Made by a program: the position numbers and the translations under genes. From an uncultured Selenomonadaceae bacterium (GTDB taxonomy: Bacteria; Bacillota; Negativicutes; Selenomonadales; Selenomonadaceae), in NCBI GenBank assembly GCA_902782705.1, contig CACZOL010000182.1, positions 1 through 15,778 on the forward strand: a stretch of 15,778 bases of DNA, read 5' to 3'. Numbering within the stretch: the first letter of the stretch is position 1; each line of letters opens with the position of its first letter. A model generated the notes under the pieces. The model searched no databases and was not told where the DNA came from. It was given only the letters and a program-made list of their open reading frames with translations. Positions 7,473-15,035 of the stretch are shown in pieces.

Positions 7473-7636
7473 TAAGGAAACGACGAATAAGTCAATTCGA
7501 GACCATACCGAGGGATTTTTCCGTCAGGCAAGAAGAGGCCACGAAGCCGCAGCATCGCTGCGGCGAACGGACTCTGACACAGCATGACGGGAAAAGAACC
7601 GGCATGGTCCGGAGAGACTTGTTCGGCGTTTCCTTA
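7473..7636. repeat. 164-bp imperfect inverted repeat between nadK and argR (MITE-like or palindromic intergenic element)
   Basis: The ends TAAGGAAACG and CGTTTCCTTA are exact complements. The outermost 21 bases (7473-7493 and 7616-7636) pair with two mismatches. Further inward, 7501-7510 pairs with 7600-7609 (one mismatch), 7516-7526 pairs with 7585-7595 (one G-T), and the tip is a perfect 8-bp stem, 7546-7553 with 7557-7564, around a 3-base loop. The whole stretch can thus fold into one long hairpin on either strand. Its outer end coincides with the nadK stop codon. It encodes no protein and shows no T-run of a standard terminator. Best explained as a dispersed palindromic repeat; another copy in the genome would confirm this. 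Confidence 0.75.
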
Positions 7637-8488
7637 GGCATTGTATAGAAGTTTCGTGCGGATCGTCTGATAATACGGCTTGTCATCGAACTTGACGATT
7701 TTCGCCGGAACCTCGGCACGGCGCACGATAACCGCGTCGCCCGGCAGCAAATGAAAACTCTCCTGCCCGTCGAACGTGACAATAATATCCCGATGCAGCG
7801 CCGCGATGTCAATCTTGATTTCGTCGTCCTCATCCATGACCATCGGACGCGCATTGAACGTATGCGGACAAATCGGCGTCAGGAGCAGAGCCTTGATTTT
7901 CGGATTGACGAGGGGACCGCCCGCCGAAAGCGAATACGCCGTCGAGCCCGTGGCCGTCGAAACGATCAGACCGTCCGCCTTGTAGTCCATGACGCGGAAC
8001 CCGTCCACCGTGAGACCGAGCTGAAGCATACGCGCCGCGCCGCCCTTCGTGACCACGACGTCGTTGATGGCATGCCCCAGGAAGCGCTCTCCCCCTTCGC
8101 CGCTCTGCACAAACCCGGAAATGACCATGCGCTCTTCCAGATAATATTTACCCTGAAGGATTTTTTCCAGCTTGTTTTCGAGCTCGGCAAGCTCAATATC
8201 CACAAGGAATCCAAAGGTGCCGATATTCACGCCGCAGACGGGAACGTTCTTTTCGTAGACACGGCGGCAAACGCCCAGCAGCGTGCCGTCTCCGCCGATG
8301 GAAATCGCCATATCCATCGGCTGCTCTTCGATATGCTCGACGCCGTACCCCTCGCAATGGAAAAACGCCGCGCCGTCCGTCGGCAGCATCAGCCGCACAT
8401 CTTTGTCCGAAAAGAACCGAATGATGCGCGCAAGTACCTCAGCCGCATCCGTTTTTTCGATATTCGGAAAAACCGCGATATTTCGCAT
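7634..8488 (-). CDS. nadK: NAD kinase
   Basis: The enzyme phosphorylates NAD to NADP using ATP or polyphosphate. The protein has 284 residues. The GGDGT motif of the diacylglycerol-kinase-like fold is at 65-69, followed by GVNIGTFGFLVDI. The conserved ND pair appears in AINDVVVTKG, and the glycine-rich DGLIVSTATGSTAYSLSAGG forms the NAD site. The ATG at 8488 overlaps the tlyA stop by one base (TAATG) and uses GGAAGGAAG inside tlyA, so the genes are translationally coupled. The stop codon TAA is the first three bases of the 164-bp inverted repeat, so the last residues may have been altered when that element arrived. This is the usual clostridial position of nadK, between tlyA and argR. Confidence 0.96.
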   Translation of the reverse strand: MRNIAVFPNIEKTDAAEVLARIIRFFSDKDVRLMLPTDGAAFFHCEGYGVEHIEEQPMDMAISIGGDGTLLGVCRRVYEKNVPVCGVNIGTFGFLVDIELAELENKLEKILQGKYYLEERMVISGFVQSGEGGERFLGHAINDVVVTKGGAARMLQLGLTVDGFRVMDYKADGLIVSTATGSTAYSLSAGGPLVNPKIKALLLTPICPHTFNARPMVMDEDDEIKIDIAALHRDIIVTFDGQESFHLLPGDAVIVRRAEVPAKIVKFDDKPYYQTIRTKLLYNA

Positions 8489-9315
8489 TATCGTTCTTCC
8501 TTCCCTTTCCCGTTCAGCTTTTCATGGGCTTCAGCGACGACCTCGGCGATCCGCGGATCCGTCACGTTCTCCGCCCCGTCGCCCGTCTGGAGCAAATGCA
8601 ATAAATACTCGATATTCCCTTCCGGCCCTTTGATCGGTGAAAACGTCAGCCCTGCAGGGAAAAACCCGATTTCCCGGCTGTAGGCCGCCACTTCCCGGAT
8701 TACCGTCTTATGTGCTTCCGGATCGCGCACGACGCCTTTTTTTCCGACGTTCTCGCGCCCCGCCTCAAACTGCGGCTTGACGAGCGCGACGACTTCACCT
8801 TTCGCCCCAAGCAGCGCCTTGACGGGTTCGAGCACCTTCGTCAACGAAATGAACGCGACGTCGATAGACGCGAAATCAATCAACTCGCCCACGTCCTCCG
8901 GGCGCACATAGCGGATATTCGTGCGCTCCATATTCACGACCCGCGGATCGCTCCGAAGTTTCCATGCCAGCTGCCCATAACCGACGTCAATCGCAAAAAC
9001 TTTCGCCGCGCCGCGCTGAAGTGCGCAGTCCGTAAACCCGCCCGTCGATGCCCCGATGTCGGCGGCGACTTTCCCGTCGAGGGAAATGTCGAAAACCTCC
9101 ATTGCCTTTTCCAGCTTGAGTCCTCCACGGCTCACATAGGGAAGCGCATTCCCCAAAAGGCGCAGCTCCGCGTCCTCCTTGACCATCGTGCCCGCCTTGT
9201 CGATTTTCTGCCCGTTCACGAGCACAAGCCCGGCCATCAGCGTCGTTTTCGCCTTTTCACGCGTCTCAGCGAGCCCTCGCTTCACGAGCAGTACGTCCAG
9301 CCGTTCCTTTGCCAT
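8488..9315 (-). CDS. tlyA: TlyA family rRNA (cytidine-2'-O)-methyltransferase
   Basis: This is a 275-residue S4-domain RNA methyltransferase. The S4 RNA-binding domain is at about residues 3-62 (ERLDVLLVKRGLAETREKA and following). The junction SRGGLKLEKAM is at 62-72. The SAM-binding motif is DIGASTGGFTDC at 86-97, and LVKPQFEAGR lies near residue 200. Members of the family methylate ribose 2'-OH groups of rRNA, and some have been described as haemolysins, a role not supported here. The ATG at 9315 lies one base past the dxs stop, with a GGACGGGG in the dxs end. The open frame reaches 9495 but that part runs inside dxs. Its stop overlaps the nadK start. Confidence 0.95.
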   Translation of the reverse strand: MAKERLDVLLVKRGLAETREKAKTTLMAGLVLVNGQKIDKAGTMVKEDAELRLLGNALPYVSRGGLKLEKAMEVFDISLDGKVAADIGASTGGFTDCALQRGAAKVFAIDVGYGQLAWKLRSDPRVVNMERTNIRYVRPEDVGELIDFASIDVAFISLTKVLEPVKALLGAKGEVVALVKPQFEAGRENVGKKGVVRDPEAHKTVIREVAAYSREIGFFPAGLTFSPIKGPEGNIEYLLHLLQTGDGAENVTDPRIAEVVAEAHEKLNGKGKEER

Positions 9316-9316
9316 G

Positions 9317-11197
9317 CTATGAAATCCCCGTCCATTTTTCCATGATCTTATCCGCGACTTGCTCCGGCAAAAGACCGCAAGCTTCCAAAAGTTTCGCCCG
9401 CGCGCCCTGCGGCACGAAATGATCGGGAATGCCGATACGAAGGAGCGGAAGCGTATGACCTGCATCCGCCATGTATTCCGCCACCGCCGCGCCAAATCCG
9501 CCCGCCAGCGCGTTCTCTTCCAGCGTCACGACGAGCCCGGACGAAGCTGCAGCCTCGTCGATGACTTTCGTATCCAAAGGCTTCACAAAACGCATATTGA
9601 CAACGGACGCAGACACGCCTTTTTCTTTCAATAACGCCGACGCTTTCTGCGCAGCGTCCACCATCGTGCCCACTGCCAAAAGCGCAACGTCGCCGCCATC
9701 GGACAGCCGCTCCGCCTTCCCGACCTCCATCTCCCGGAAGCCCTCCATCAGCGGAACGCCGAGCCCGGCGCCGCGCGGATAGCGGAGCGCCGTCGGCGTG
9801 TCCATCTGAAGCGCCGTATAAAGCATATCGCGAAGCTCGTTTTCATCTTTCGGCACGAAAATCGTCATGCCCGGCATCGTCCGAAGATACGAGAGGTCAA
9901 AAACGCCGTGATGTGTCGGCCCGTCCTCGCCCACCAGGCCTCCTCTGTCGAGACAAAGCGTAACGGGCAGCCCCTGCAAACAAACGTCATGCATGAGCTG
10001 ATCGTAAGCCCGCTGCGCGAATGTCGAATAAATCGCCGCCACCGGATGAAGTCCTGCCGCCGCCATACCCGCCGCCAGAGTGACCGCATGTTCCTCGGCG
10101 ATACCCACGTCAAAAAAGCGCTTCGGATAACGCTCGGCGAATTTTTTCAACCCTGTGCCGCTCGGCATCGCCGCCGTAATCGCCGTGACACTCGGCATTT
10201 CTTTCGCAAGCTCGACCAGTGCGTCGCCGAAAACGGACGTGTACGACGCAGGCGCGGAAGGATTTTTATACACGACGCCCGTCGCCGCGTCAAATTTCCC
10301 GACTCCGTGAAATTTGTCCGGCTCCAGTTCCGCCGGCAAATAGCCGCGCCCTTTTCTCGTCCGCACATGAATCAGAATCGGGCCGTCCATCATAGCCGCT
10401 TCGGTGAAAACGTCGCGCATCAGGCGAATATTGTGTCCATCGATGGGGCCGATATAAGTGAAGCCCATTTCCTCAAAGAGGCCGCCCGGCACCAGTACGG
10501 ACTTGACGCCCTCCTTGATATATTCTGCCGTCTTGACCATCGTGTCGCCGATATGCGGAATGCTGCGCAAAAAACCTTTGATATCTTCCTTCGCGCGGTT
10601 ATACTGCGGCGCGACGCGAATCCGGGAAAAATACTCGCTCATCGCGCCGACGTTGCAGTCGATACTCATGCCGTTGTCGTTCAGCACGACGATTAGATTC
10701 GTGCCGAGATCTCCCGCGTGATTCAGCCCTTCAAAGGCTTCTCCGCCCGTCATCGCACCGTCGCCGATAACCGCGACAATATGCTCGCCGCGCCCTTTCA
10801 GATTACGCGCGATTGCCATACCCAACGCCGCTGAAATCGACGTACTCGCATGGCCGACGCCGAACGCGTCATACTCCGATTCCGTCCGCGACGGAAAACC
10901 CGTAATGCCCTGCCACTGACGCAGCGCGTGGAATCGTCCCTGCCGCCCTGTCAACAGCTTGTGCGCGTACGCCTGATGGCCGACGTCCCAGACCACCTTG
11001 TCCATCGGCAGATGAAACACGCTATAGAGCGCCAGTGTCAGCTCCACCGCGCCAAGACTCGGCGCAAGATGTCCTCCCGTCTGCGAAACCGTATCTATAA
11101 TAACCTCGCGGAGTTCCGCCGCCAGCGCTTCCAATTCTTCCACCGAAAGCTCATGCAATTTTTCCGGCTCGTCAATCCTGTCCAAAAGATTGCCCAT
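9317..11197 (-). CDS. dxs: 1-deoxy-D-xylulose-5-phosphate synthase
   Basis: Dxs condenses pyruvate and glyceraldehyde 3-phosphate with thiamine diphosphate, the first step of the MEP isoprenoid pathway, and also supplies thiamine and pyridoxal precursors. From the ATG at 11197 the protein has 626 residues, the usual size. The thiamine diphosphate motif is GDGAMTGGEAF from residue 145, with NDNGMSID at 173-180. DRGGLVGEDGPTHHG, typical of the pyrimidine-binding domain, lies in the second half. The start MGNLLDRIDEPEKLHELS fits the family. A TTG at 11248 would add 17 residues. No strong ribosome binding site precedes the ATG, and a short ORF ends five bases before it, so reinitiation is possible. 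The gene follows ispA, which acts later in the same pathway. Confidence 0.97.
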   Translation of the reverse strand: MGNLLDRIDEPEKLHELSVEELEALAAELREVIIDTVSQTGGHLAPSLGAVELTLALYSVFHLPMDKVVWDVGHQAYAHKLLTGRQGRFHALRQWQGITGFPSRTESEYDAFGVGHASTSISAALGMAIARNLKGRGEHIVAVIGDGAMTGGEAFEGLNHAGDLGTNLIVVLNDNGMSIDCNVGAMSEYFSRIRVAPQYNRAKEDIKGFLRSIPHIGDTMVKTAEYIKEGVKSVLVPGGLFEEMGFTYIGPIDGHNIRLMRDVFTEAAMMDGPILIHVRTRKGRGYLPAELEPDKFHGVGKFDAATGVVYKNPSAPASYTSVFGDALVELAKEMPSVTAITAAMPSGTGLKKFAERYPKRFFDVGIAEEHAVTLAAGMAAAGLHPVAAIYSTFAQRAYDQLMHDVCLQGLPVTLCLDRGGLVGEDGPTHHGVFDLSYLRTMPGMTIFVPKDENELRDMLYTALQMDTPTALRYPRGAGLGVPLMEGFREMEVGKAERLSDGGDVALLAVGTMVDAAQKASALLKEKGVSASVVNMRFVKPLDTKVIDEAAASSGLVVTLEENALAGGFGAAVAEYMADAGHTLPLLRIGIPDHFVPQGARAKLLEACGLLPEQVADKIMEKWTGIS

Positions 11198-11202
11198 ACT
11201 TT

Positions 11203-11256
11203 TCAACCAATCCCGTCTCTTCGCTCTATCTCTAAACCCGAAATCCAAGTTCTCAT
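11203..11256 (-). CDS. possible 17-codon leader ORF before dxs
   Basis: An ATG at 11256 lies 10 bases after an AGGAG (11267-11271) and opens 17 codons reading MRTWISGLEIERRDGIG. The frame ends with TGA five bases before the dxs ATG. Its ribosome binding site is better than that of dxs, so it could deliver ribosomes to dxs by reinitiation. No family is recognised, and the frame may be fortuitous. Confidence 0.3.
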   Translation of the reverse strand: MRTWISGLEIERRDGIG

Positions 11257-11276
11257 CTATCCCTAACTCCTCACGC

Positions 11277-12155
11277 TCACCTGTCCCGAGTCACGAGATA
11301 CTCGGCCAGCTCGTCCAAGAACTCCACTTTGCCGCCCAAAGGCGCCAGCGCGCGGTGCGCCCTGTCCGCCGCCTCCCGCGCGAGGCTCTTCGCCTCGTCC
11401 AGCGAAGTCAGCGTCACATACGTCGATTTATGATTGCGCTCGTCGCTTCCCACGGGCTTGCCAATGGCAGCTTCGTCCCCCGTCACGTCGAGGATATCGT
11501 CGGTAATCTGAAACGCCAGTCCGAAGGCTTCCGCATACTCGGTCAACGCCCCAAGTTCCGAATCGTCCGCCCCGGCAAGAATCGCGCCGGAACGAACCGC
11601 CGCACGGAAAAGCGCACCCGTCTTCGCCATGTGCATACGCTGCAGCGTCTCGCGTCCGATGGACTTCCCCTCCGAAGCGAGATCCAGTGCCTGCCCTCCG
11701 ACCATGCCGTTCGGCCCTGCAGCCATACTGACCTCCTGCACGACGCGCACGAGCGTTTCCGGCGCGGCATCCTTTTGACGCAAAAGCACCTCGAAAGCCA
11801 GCGTCAACAGCGCGTCGCCCGCCAGTGTCGCCAATCCTGCGCCATAAACTTTATGATTCGTCAATCTGCCCCGACGGTAATCGTCGTCATCCATCGCGGG
11901 CAAATCATCATGAATCAGCGAATACGTATGAATCATCTCCAACGCGCAGGCCGACGTCAAATAATCCTCGCCCCGCGCGCCGACCGCGTCCGCCGACGCC
12001 ATCAAAAGAATCGGGCGCAGTCGCTTGCCGCCCGCCATCAAGCTATATTTCATCGACTCCGCAAGCCGCGCGTCAAACGCCTCGTTCTCGCGCAGCTCGC
12101 GTACAAGGCCCTCTTCGACCAGTGCCCGTCGATTTTCCCACTCCGCCTTCAGCAT
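11277..12155 (-). CDS. ispA: polyprenyl (farnesyl/geranylgeranyl) diphosphate synthase
   Basis: The enzyme adds isopentenyl diphosphate units to allylic diphosphates, giving farnesyl diphosphate or a close homologue. The protein has 292 residues. GGKRLRP is at 42-48, the first aspartate-rich motif DDLPAMD at 83-89 (the bacterial DDx4D form), and the second, DDILD, at 219-223. The ATG at 12155 is preceded by GAGGGAG inside the xseB end, and the xseB stop lies one base upstream. It is followed by dxs, so two enzymes of isoprenoid synthesis are adjacent, as in B. subtilis and clostridia. Chain length cannot be settled from sequence alone; farnesyl is the default for this position. Confidence 0.94.
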   Translation of the reverse strand: MLKAEWENRRALVEEGLVRELRENEAFDARLAESMKYSLMAGGKRLRPILLMASADAVGARGEDYLTSACALEMIHTYSLIHDDLPAMDDDDYRRGRLTNHKVYGAGLATLAGDALLTLAFEVLLRQKDAAPETLVRVVQEVSMAAGPNGMVGGQALDLASEGKSIGRETLQRMHMAKTGALFRAAVRSGAILAGADDSELGALTEYAEAFGLAFQITDDILDVTGDEAAIGKPVGSDERNHKSTYVTLTSLDEAKSLAREAADRAHRALAPLGGKVEFLDELAEYLVTRDR

Positions 12156-12156
12156 A

Positions 12157-12396
12157 TTATTCTCCCTCGACGGCAAGCTCCAGTGCCTCCGTCTCGTCTT
12201 TTCCTTCCCGAATCAAAAGATCCATCGTCTTCTCCGCCCGTTCCAGCGCTTTCATACACTTTTGCGACAGCCGGATTCCGCGGCTGTAATTGTCCATTAA
12301 ATCGGCAAGGCTCGGTTCTCCCGTCTCCATGCGATTTACAATCTCTTCCAGCTCGGCCAGCGATTCCTCAAAAGACGCTTCCTTTTTCGTCGCCAT
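12157..12396 (-). CDS. xseB: exodeoxyribonuclease VII small subunit
   Basis: The small subunit of exonuclease VII binds the large subunit and is needed for its single-strand nuclease activity. The protein has 79 residues from the ATG at 12396, a typical size. The family motif SFEESLAELEEIVNRMETGE is followed by PSLADLMDNYSRGIRL, then a helical C-terminal half with the usual hairpin of two long helices. The ATG overlaps the xseA TGA by one base (TGATG). A GTG one codon upstream at 12399 is nearer the optimal distance from AGGAGG and is equally possible. The order xseA-xseB-ispA is conserved among Firmicutes. Confidence 0.93.
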   Translation of the reverse strand: MATKKEASFEESLAELEEIVNRMETGEPSLADLMDNYSRGIRLSQKCMKALERAEKTMDLLIREGKDETEALELAVEGE

Positions 12397-13607
12397 CACC
12401 CGTTCCCTCCTCGTTCCACCTTTCGCACATCTGCATGAACACGCCCATCCGCCAGAATCACGGTCAGCTTGTCGCCCGCCCGCATCTCGCCCGCCGAGCG
12501 CACAAGCCGACCCTTCGCATTCTCCACGACGCCATATCCGCGCCGAAGCATACGAATCGGATTCAAAAGCTCCATGCGCTCCAGCGTCATGTCAAGGCGC
12601 TGTTGTTTCTCATGAAACCCCTGCCGAGCCGCCGACAAAAGGGCCTTCTTCCCGCGCTCCATCCTCTCCCGCTTCGCATCTATGATGCGCTTCGGCGAGG
12701 AAAGCGGCGTTCGGCGCAAACACGCGAGAAGCTGCGATCGTTTTGCGTTCATCCATCGCCGCCGCGCATTCCAAAGCCGCGTCTTGAACCATTCGATACG
12801 CACCATGAGCGACTGCACATCCGGCACCGCCAGCTCCGCCGCCTGCGACGGCGTCGCTGCCCGCACGTCCGCCGCAAGATCGGAAAGCGTATAATCCGTC
12901 TCATGACCCACCGCAGAAATCACCGGAATCTTTGACGCGTAAATCGCGCGAACGACCTTTTCCTCGTTGAACGACCAAAGATCCTCCGCCGAGCCGCCGC
13001 CCCGACCGACAATCAAAACATCCACCGGATATTTTGCATTGAAATACCGGATCGCCGCCGCCACCTCCGCCGCCGACGTCTCCCCCTGCACCTGCACAGG
13101 ATACAGCACAAGCTGCACGGACGGAAAACGCCGTTTCGCCACGCGGTAAATATCACGCAGCACCGCCCCCGACTGTGAAGTCACGATGCCAATCTTCTCA
13201 GGAAGCATCGGCAGCCGCTTTTTATGCGCATCGTCAAAAAGGCCTTCTGTCGCCAACCGTTCCTTCAGCTGACGAAACGCCTCCGCGAGATCGCCCGTCC
13301 CTTCGGGAATCAACGTCTCCACATAAAGCTGATAGACGCCGCCCGCCTCATAGACCTTGACAGCGCCGCCCGCCACGACCTGCATACCGTTTTCCGGCTG
13401 GAAACGAAGCCCTTTGTCTTTCCAAGAAAACATCACGCATTTCAGGCAGGCGTCCCGATCCTTCAATGTAAAATACGCATGGCCGGAGCGATACGCGTTA
13501 AAATTGGAAATCTCGCCGCGCACCATCACGCTTTTCAGCATTGGATCGCCCGCGACCAGATTCCGTATCCATTTTGTCAGCTCACCAACGCTGTGAACGG
13601 TTCCCAT
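12396..13607 (-). CDS. xseA: exodeoxyribonuclease VII large subunit
   Basis: XseA is the catalytic subunit of exonuclease VII, which degrades single-stranded DNA from both ends. From the ATG at 13607 the protein has 403 residues. The N-terminal OB fold includes VMVRGEISNFNAYRSGHAYF. The catalytic domain has GIVTSQSGAVLRDI, then VLIVGRGGGSAEDLWSFNEE and PVISAVGHETDYTLSDLAAD, the strongest family signatures, followed by a coiled-coil region. The start is chosen because GGAGGG lies five bases upstream and MGTVHSVGELTKWIRN fits the family start; the frame reaches 13628 without support. Between it and nusB lies an imperfect hairpin where B. subtilis has folD. Confidence 0.96.
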   Translation of the reverse strand: MGTVHSVGELTKWIRNLVAGDPMLKSVMVRGEISNFNAYRSGHAYFTLKDRDACLKCVMFSWKDKGLRFQPENGMQVVAGGAVKVYEAGGVYQLYVETLIPEGTGDLAEAFRQLKERLATEGLFDDAHKKRLPMLPEKIGIVTSQSGAVLRDIYRVAKRRFPSVQLVLYPVQVQGETSAAEVAAAIRYFNAKYPVDVLIVGRGGGSAEDLWSFNEEKVVRAIYASKIPVISAVGHETDYTLSDLAADVRAATPSQAAELAVPDVQSLMVRIEWFKTRLWNARRRWMNAKRSQLLACLRRTPLSSPKRIIDAKRERMERGKKALLSAARQGFHEKQQRLDMTLERMELLNPIRMLRRGYGVVENAKGRLVRSAGEMRAGDKLTVILADGRVHADVRKVERGGNG

Positions 13608-13635
13608 AAGGCCCTCCAGCTTTCTCAATACTAAT

Positions 13636-13680
13636 AAGAAGAAGCCAGACCCCAGATCTTAGAGCCCGGCTCCCTTCTTT
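13636..13680 (-). terminator. imperfect hairpin between nusB and xseA, possible weak terminator or attenuator
   Basis: On the minus strand, starting at the nusB stop, AAGAAGGGAGCC can pair with GGCTTCTTCTT around a loop of about 21 bases. The pyrimidine-rich 3' arm is followed by ATTAGT, not a clean T-run, so termination would be partial at best. Genes on both sides run leftward, so it may set the ratio of nusB to the genes downstream. Confidence 0.4.
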
Positions 13681-14119
13681 ATTGCTCCTCTCTCATCATC
13701 GTTCCGAGAACACCGTTTACAAATCGGCCGGACTTATCCGTCCCAAACCGTTTCGCCAACTCCACCGCCTCGTTGATGACAATGCCCGGCGTCACGTCCG
13801 AATCGCTCGAAAGCTCATACACGGCCAGACGCAGAACCGAACGATCGATGCCCGCCATACGCGGCACCTTCCATTCCTTCGAAAGCCTTGCCAACGTCTC
13901 ATCAATCGACGCGAGGCTCTCGCGCGTCCCCGAAAGAAGCGTCCACGCATACGCGTAATCCTCTTCCCTGTTCCGCTCGTCCTGCTTCTCTATTGCGCCA
14001 TCCTGCCATGCCGCGTCCAGCGCCTGCTTCCATGCCTCCGCGCCGTCCTCCGGCGGCGGATTCATGTCAAGCTGAAAAAGCGCTTGCATCGCTGCCTCAC
14101 GCGCTCGTCTCCGACTCAT
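13679..14119 (-). CDS. nusB: transcription antitermination factor NusB
   Basis: NusB binds boxA RNA together with NusE (S10) and supports antitermination, chiefly of rRNA operons. The protein has 146 residues from the ATG at 14119 and is all-helical. The start MSRRRAREAAMQALFQLDMN is the classic family N-terminus, with an arginine-rich RNA-binding face. The C-terminal motif GIDRSVLRLAVYEL is followed by TPGIVINEAVELAKRFGTDK and SGRFVNGVLG. AGGGA stands 9 bases before the ATG. The open frame continues upstream to 14209, but that part is low-quality sequence overlapping the DUF2273 gene. Being next to asp23/amaP recalls B. subtilis yqhY-nusB. Confidence 0.97.
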   Translation of the reverse strand: MSRRRAREAAMQALFQLDMNPPPEDGAEAWKQALDAAWQDGAIEKQDERNREEDYAYAWTLLSGTRESLASIDETLARLSKEWKVPRMAGIDRSVLRLAVYELSSDSDVTPGIVINEAVELAKRFGTDKSGRFVNGVLGTMMREEQ

Positions 14120-14145
14120 GTTTCGATTCCCTCGCCTTGTTTCCT

Positions 14146-14400
14146 TTACTTTCTGCGGATCATCTCGCGCAAATCGCGTGGATTGACCTCCCGGAGATTT
14201 TGCAGCCAACCGTCGTCGGCGTCGTCAATCTGCTTGCCCAGCCAAAGACCGACCGCTACGCAAAGCCCGATGAACAGCATATTCCAAAAGCCGAACAGCA
14301 AAATCGAGATCGCGACAAACGCGCCGATGAAAGCGCCCAAAACGCAGCCCCTATGCTCGCGCCACGCTTCCTGAAAAAGCTGTACACATTCCTCTTTCAT
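14146..14400 (-). CDS. DUF2273 small membrane protein
   Basis: A protein of 84 residues from the ATG at 14400, or 89 from the ATG at 14415. Neither start has a perfect ribosome binding site; GGTGGG before 14400 is the better one. The sequence fits DUF2273: an N-terminal amphipathic part ending EAWREHRG, a first helix from about residue 18 to 36 with the glycines GAFIGAF, a GFW turn, a second helix from 38 to 55 ending LGKQID, and a charged cytoplasmic tail. DUF2273 proteins typically sit with AmaP and Asp23 and are thought to be part of that membrane-bound assembly. Their exact role is unknown. Its neighbours here are exactly those partners, upstream in the same operon. Confidence 0.88.
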   Translation of the reverse strand: MKEECVQLFQEAWREHRGCVLGAFIGAFVAISILLFGFWNMLFIGLCVAVGLWLGKQIDDADDGWLQNLREVNPRDLREMIRRK

Positions 14401-14418
14401 TTCGCTGCCCACCATCCG

Positions 14419-15015
14419 TCAGGACACCCGCGACTTCTTTGCCGCGTCTTTGCCCGCAATCTCGGTGACCGAAATATCAATCGAATACTCCGTAAGGCCA
14501 AGCACATTGCTCATCTGCTCCGAAACCGCCGCACGAACGGCGTCCGAGACTTGCGTGACATTCTGGCCTCCGCCAAGCCCAACCTCAAGACCGATCACGA
14601 CCGTCGAAGACGCTTCTTTTCCTTCGCCTTGCACGACGCGGCGCGACTGCACCTTCGCTTCCGCGCTTTCAACGCCGTGAACCTTCAGCGCGCTCTTCTC
14701 CGCAAGGCTCGACACAGCGGACGTCGCCACGCGAATCTCTCCGGCGGCACCTTTCACGATCACCGCTTCCGGATCTTTCTCCGCCTTCTCCTCGCGCTTC
14801 GAACTGCCGGAAAAACTGCACGCCACGAGATGCACGCTCAGCAGGAAAACCAGCGCCGCGCCTGCCATCGTCTCCCAACGCGACAACGCGAACGCCACCT
14901 CGTTCAAAACGACCGGAACAGGAATCACCGGCAGGCAAAGCACGATCACGCCAAGCGCCGCCAGCGCCACGGCAAGCGCGTACAGGAACAACAAAAACCG
15001 ATTGATAAATCCCAT
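14419..15015 (-). CDS. amaP: AmaP family alkaline shock response membrane anchor protein
   Basis: The 198-residue protein has two N-terminal membrane helices at about 7-28 and 49-68, joined by a short loop with VIPVPVVLNE. A basic and acidic stretch (KREEKAEKD) leads to a cytoplasmic Asp23-like domain, which includes VSSLAEKSALKVHGVESAEA and later NVLGLTEYSIDISVTEI. In Staphylococcus aureus AmaP anchors Asp23 to the membrane. Here the gene lies 20 bases behind asp23, and the DUF2273 gene begins about 18 bases after its stop, so the trio is complete. The ATG at 15015 follows GGGAAGG at a 9-base spacing. Function beyond anchoring is not known. Confidence 0.88.
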   Translation of the reverse strand: MGFINRFLLFLYALAVALAALGVIVLCLPVIPVPVVLNEVAFALSRWETMAGAALVFLLSVHLVACSFSGSSKREEKAEKDPEAVIVKGAAGEIRVATSAVSSLAEKSALKVHGVESAEAKVQSRRVVQGEGKEASSTVVIGLEVGLGGGQNVTQVSDAVRAAVSEQMSNVLGLTEYSIDISVTEIAGKDAAKKSRVS

Positions 15016-15035
15016 ACTCTTATGCCTTCCCTACA

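Noticed and set aside
7484..7500. GAAT-N6-ATTC-like dyad near argR, a possible ARG box
   Set aside because: The spacer is six bases rather than the four of the ArgR consensus, and the bases are explained by the arm of the larger inverted repeat.
9316..9495. Upstream extension of tlyA to 9495
   Set aside because: The extra 60 residues lie inside dxs in another frame. The S4 domain starts right at the ATG at 9315.
11190..12935. 581-residue rightward open frame
   Set aside because: It runs antisense across ispA, xseB and xseA, which all carry family motifs. Its arginine- and serine-rich composition is that of a codon shadow.
14120..14209. Upstream extension of nusB to 14209
   Set aside because: The family N-terminus MSRRRAREAAMQALFQ begins at 14119 with a ribosome binding site, and the extension overlaps the DUF2273 gene.
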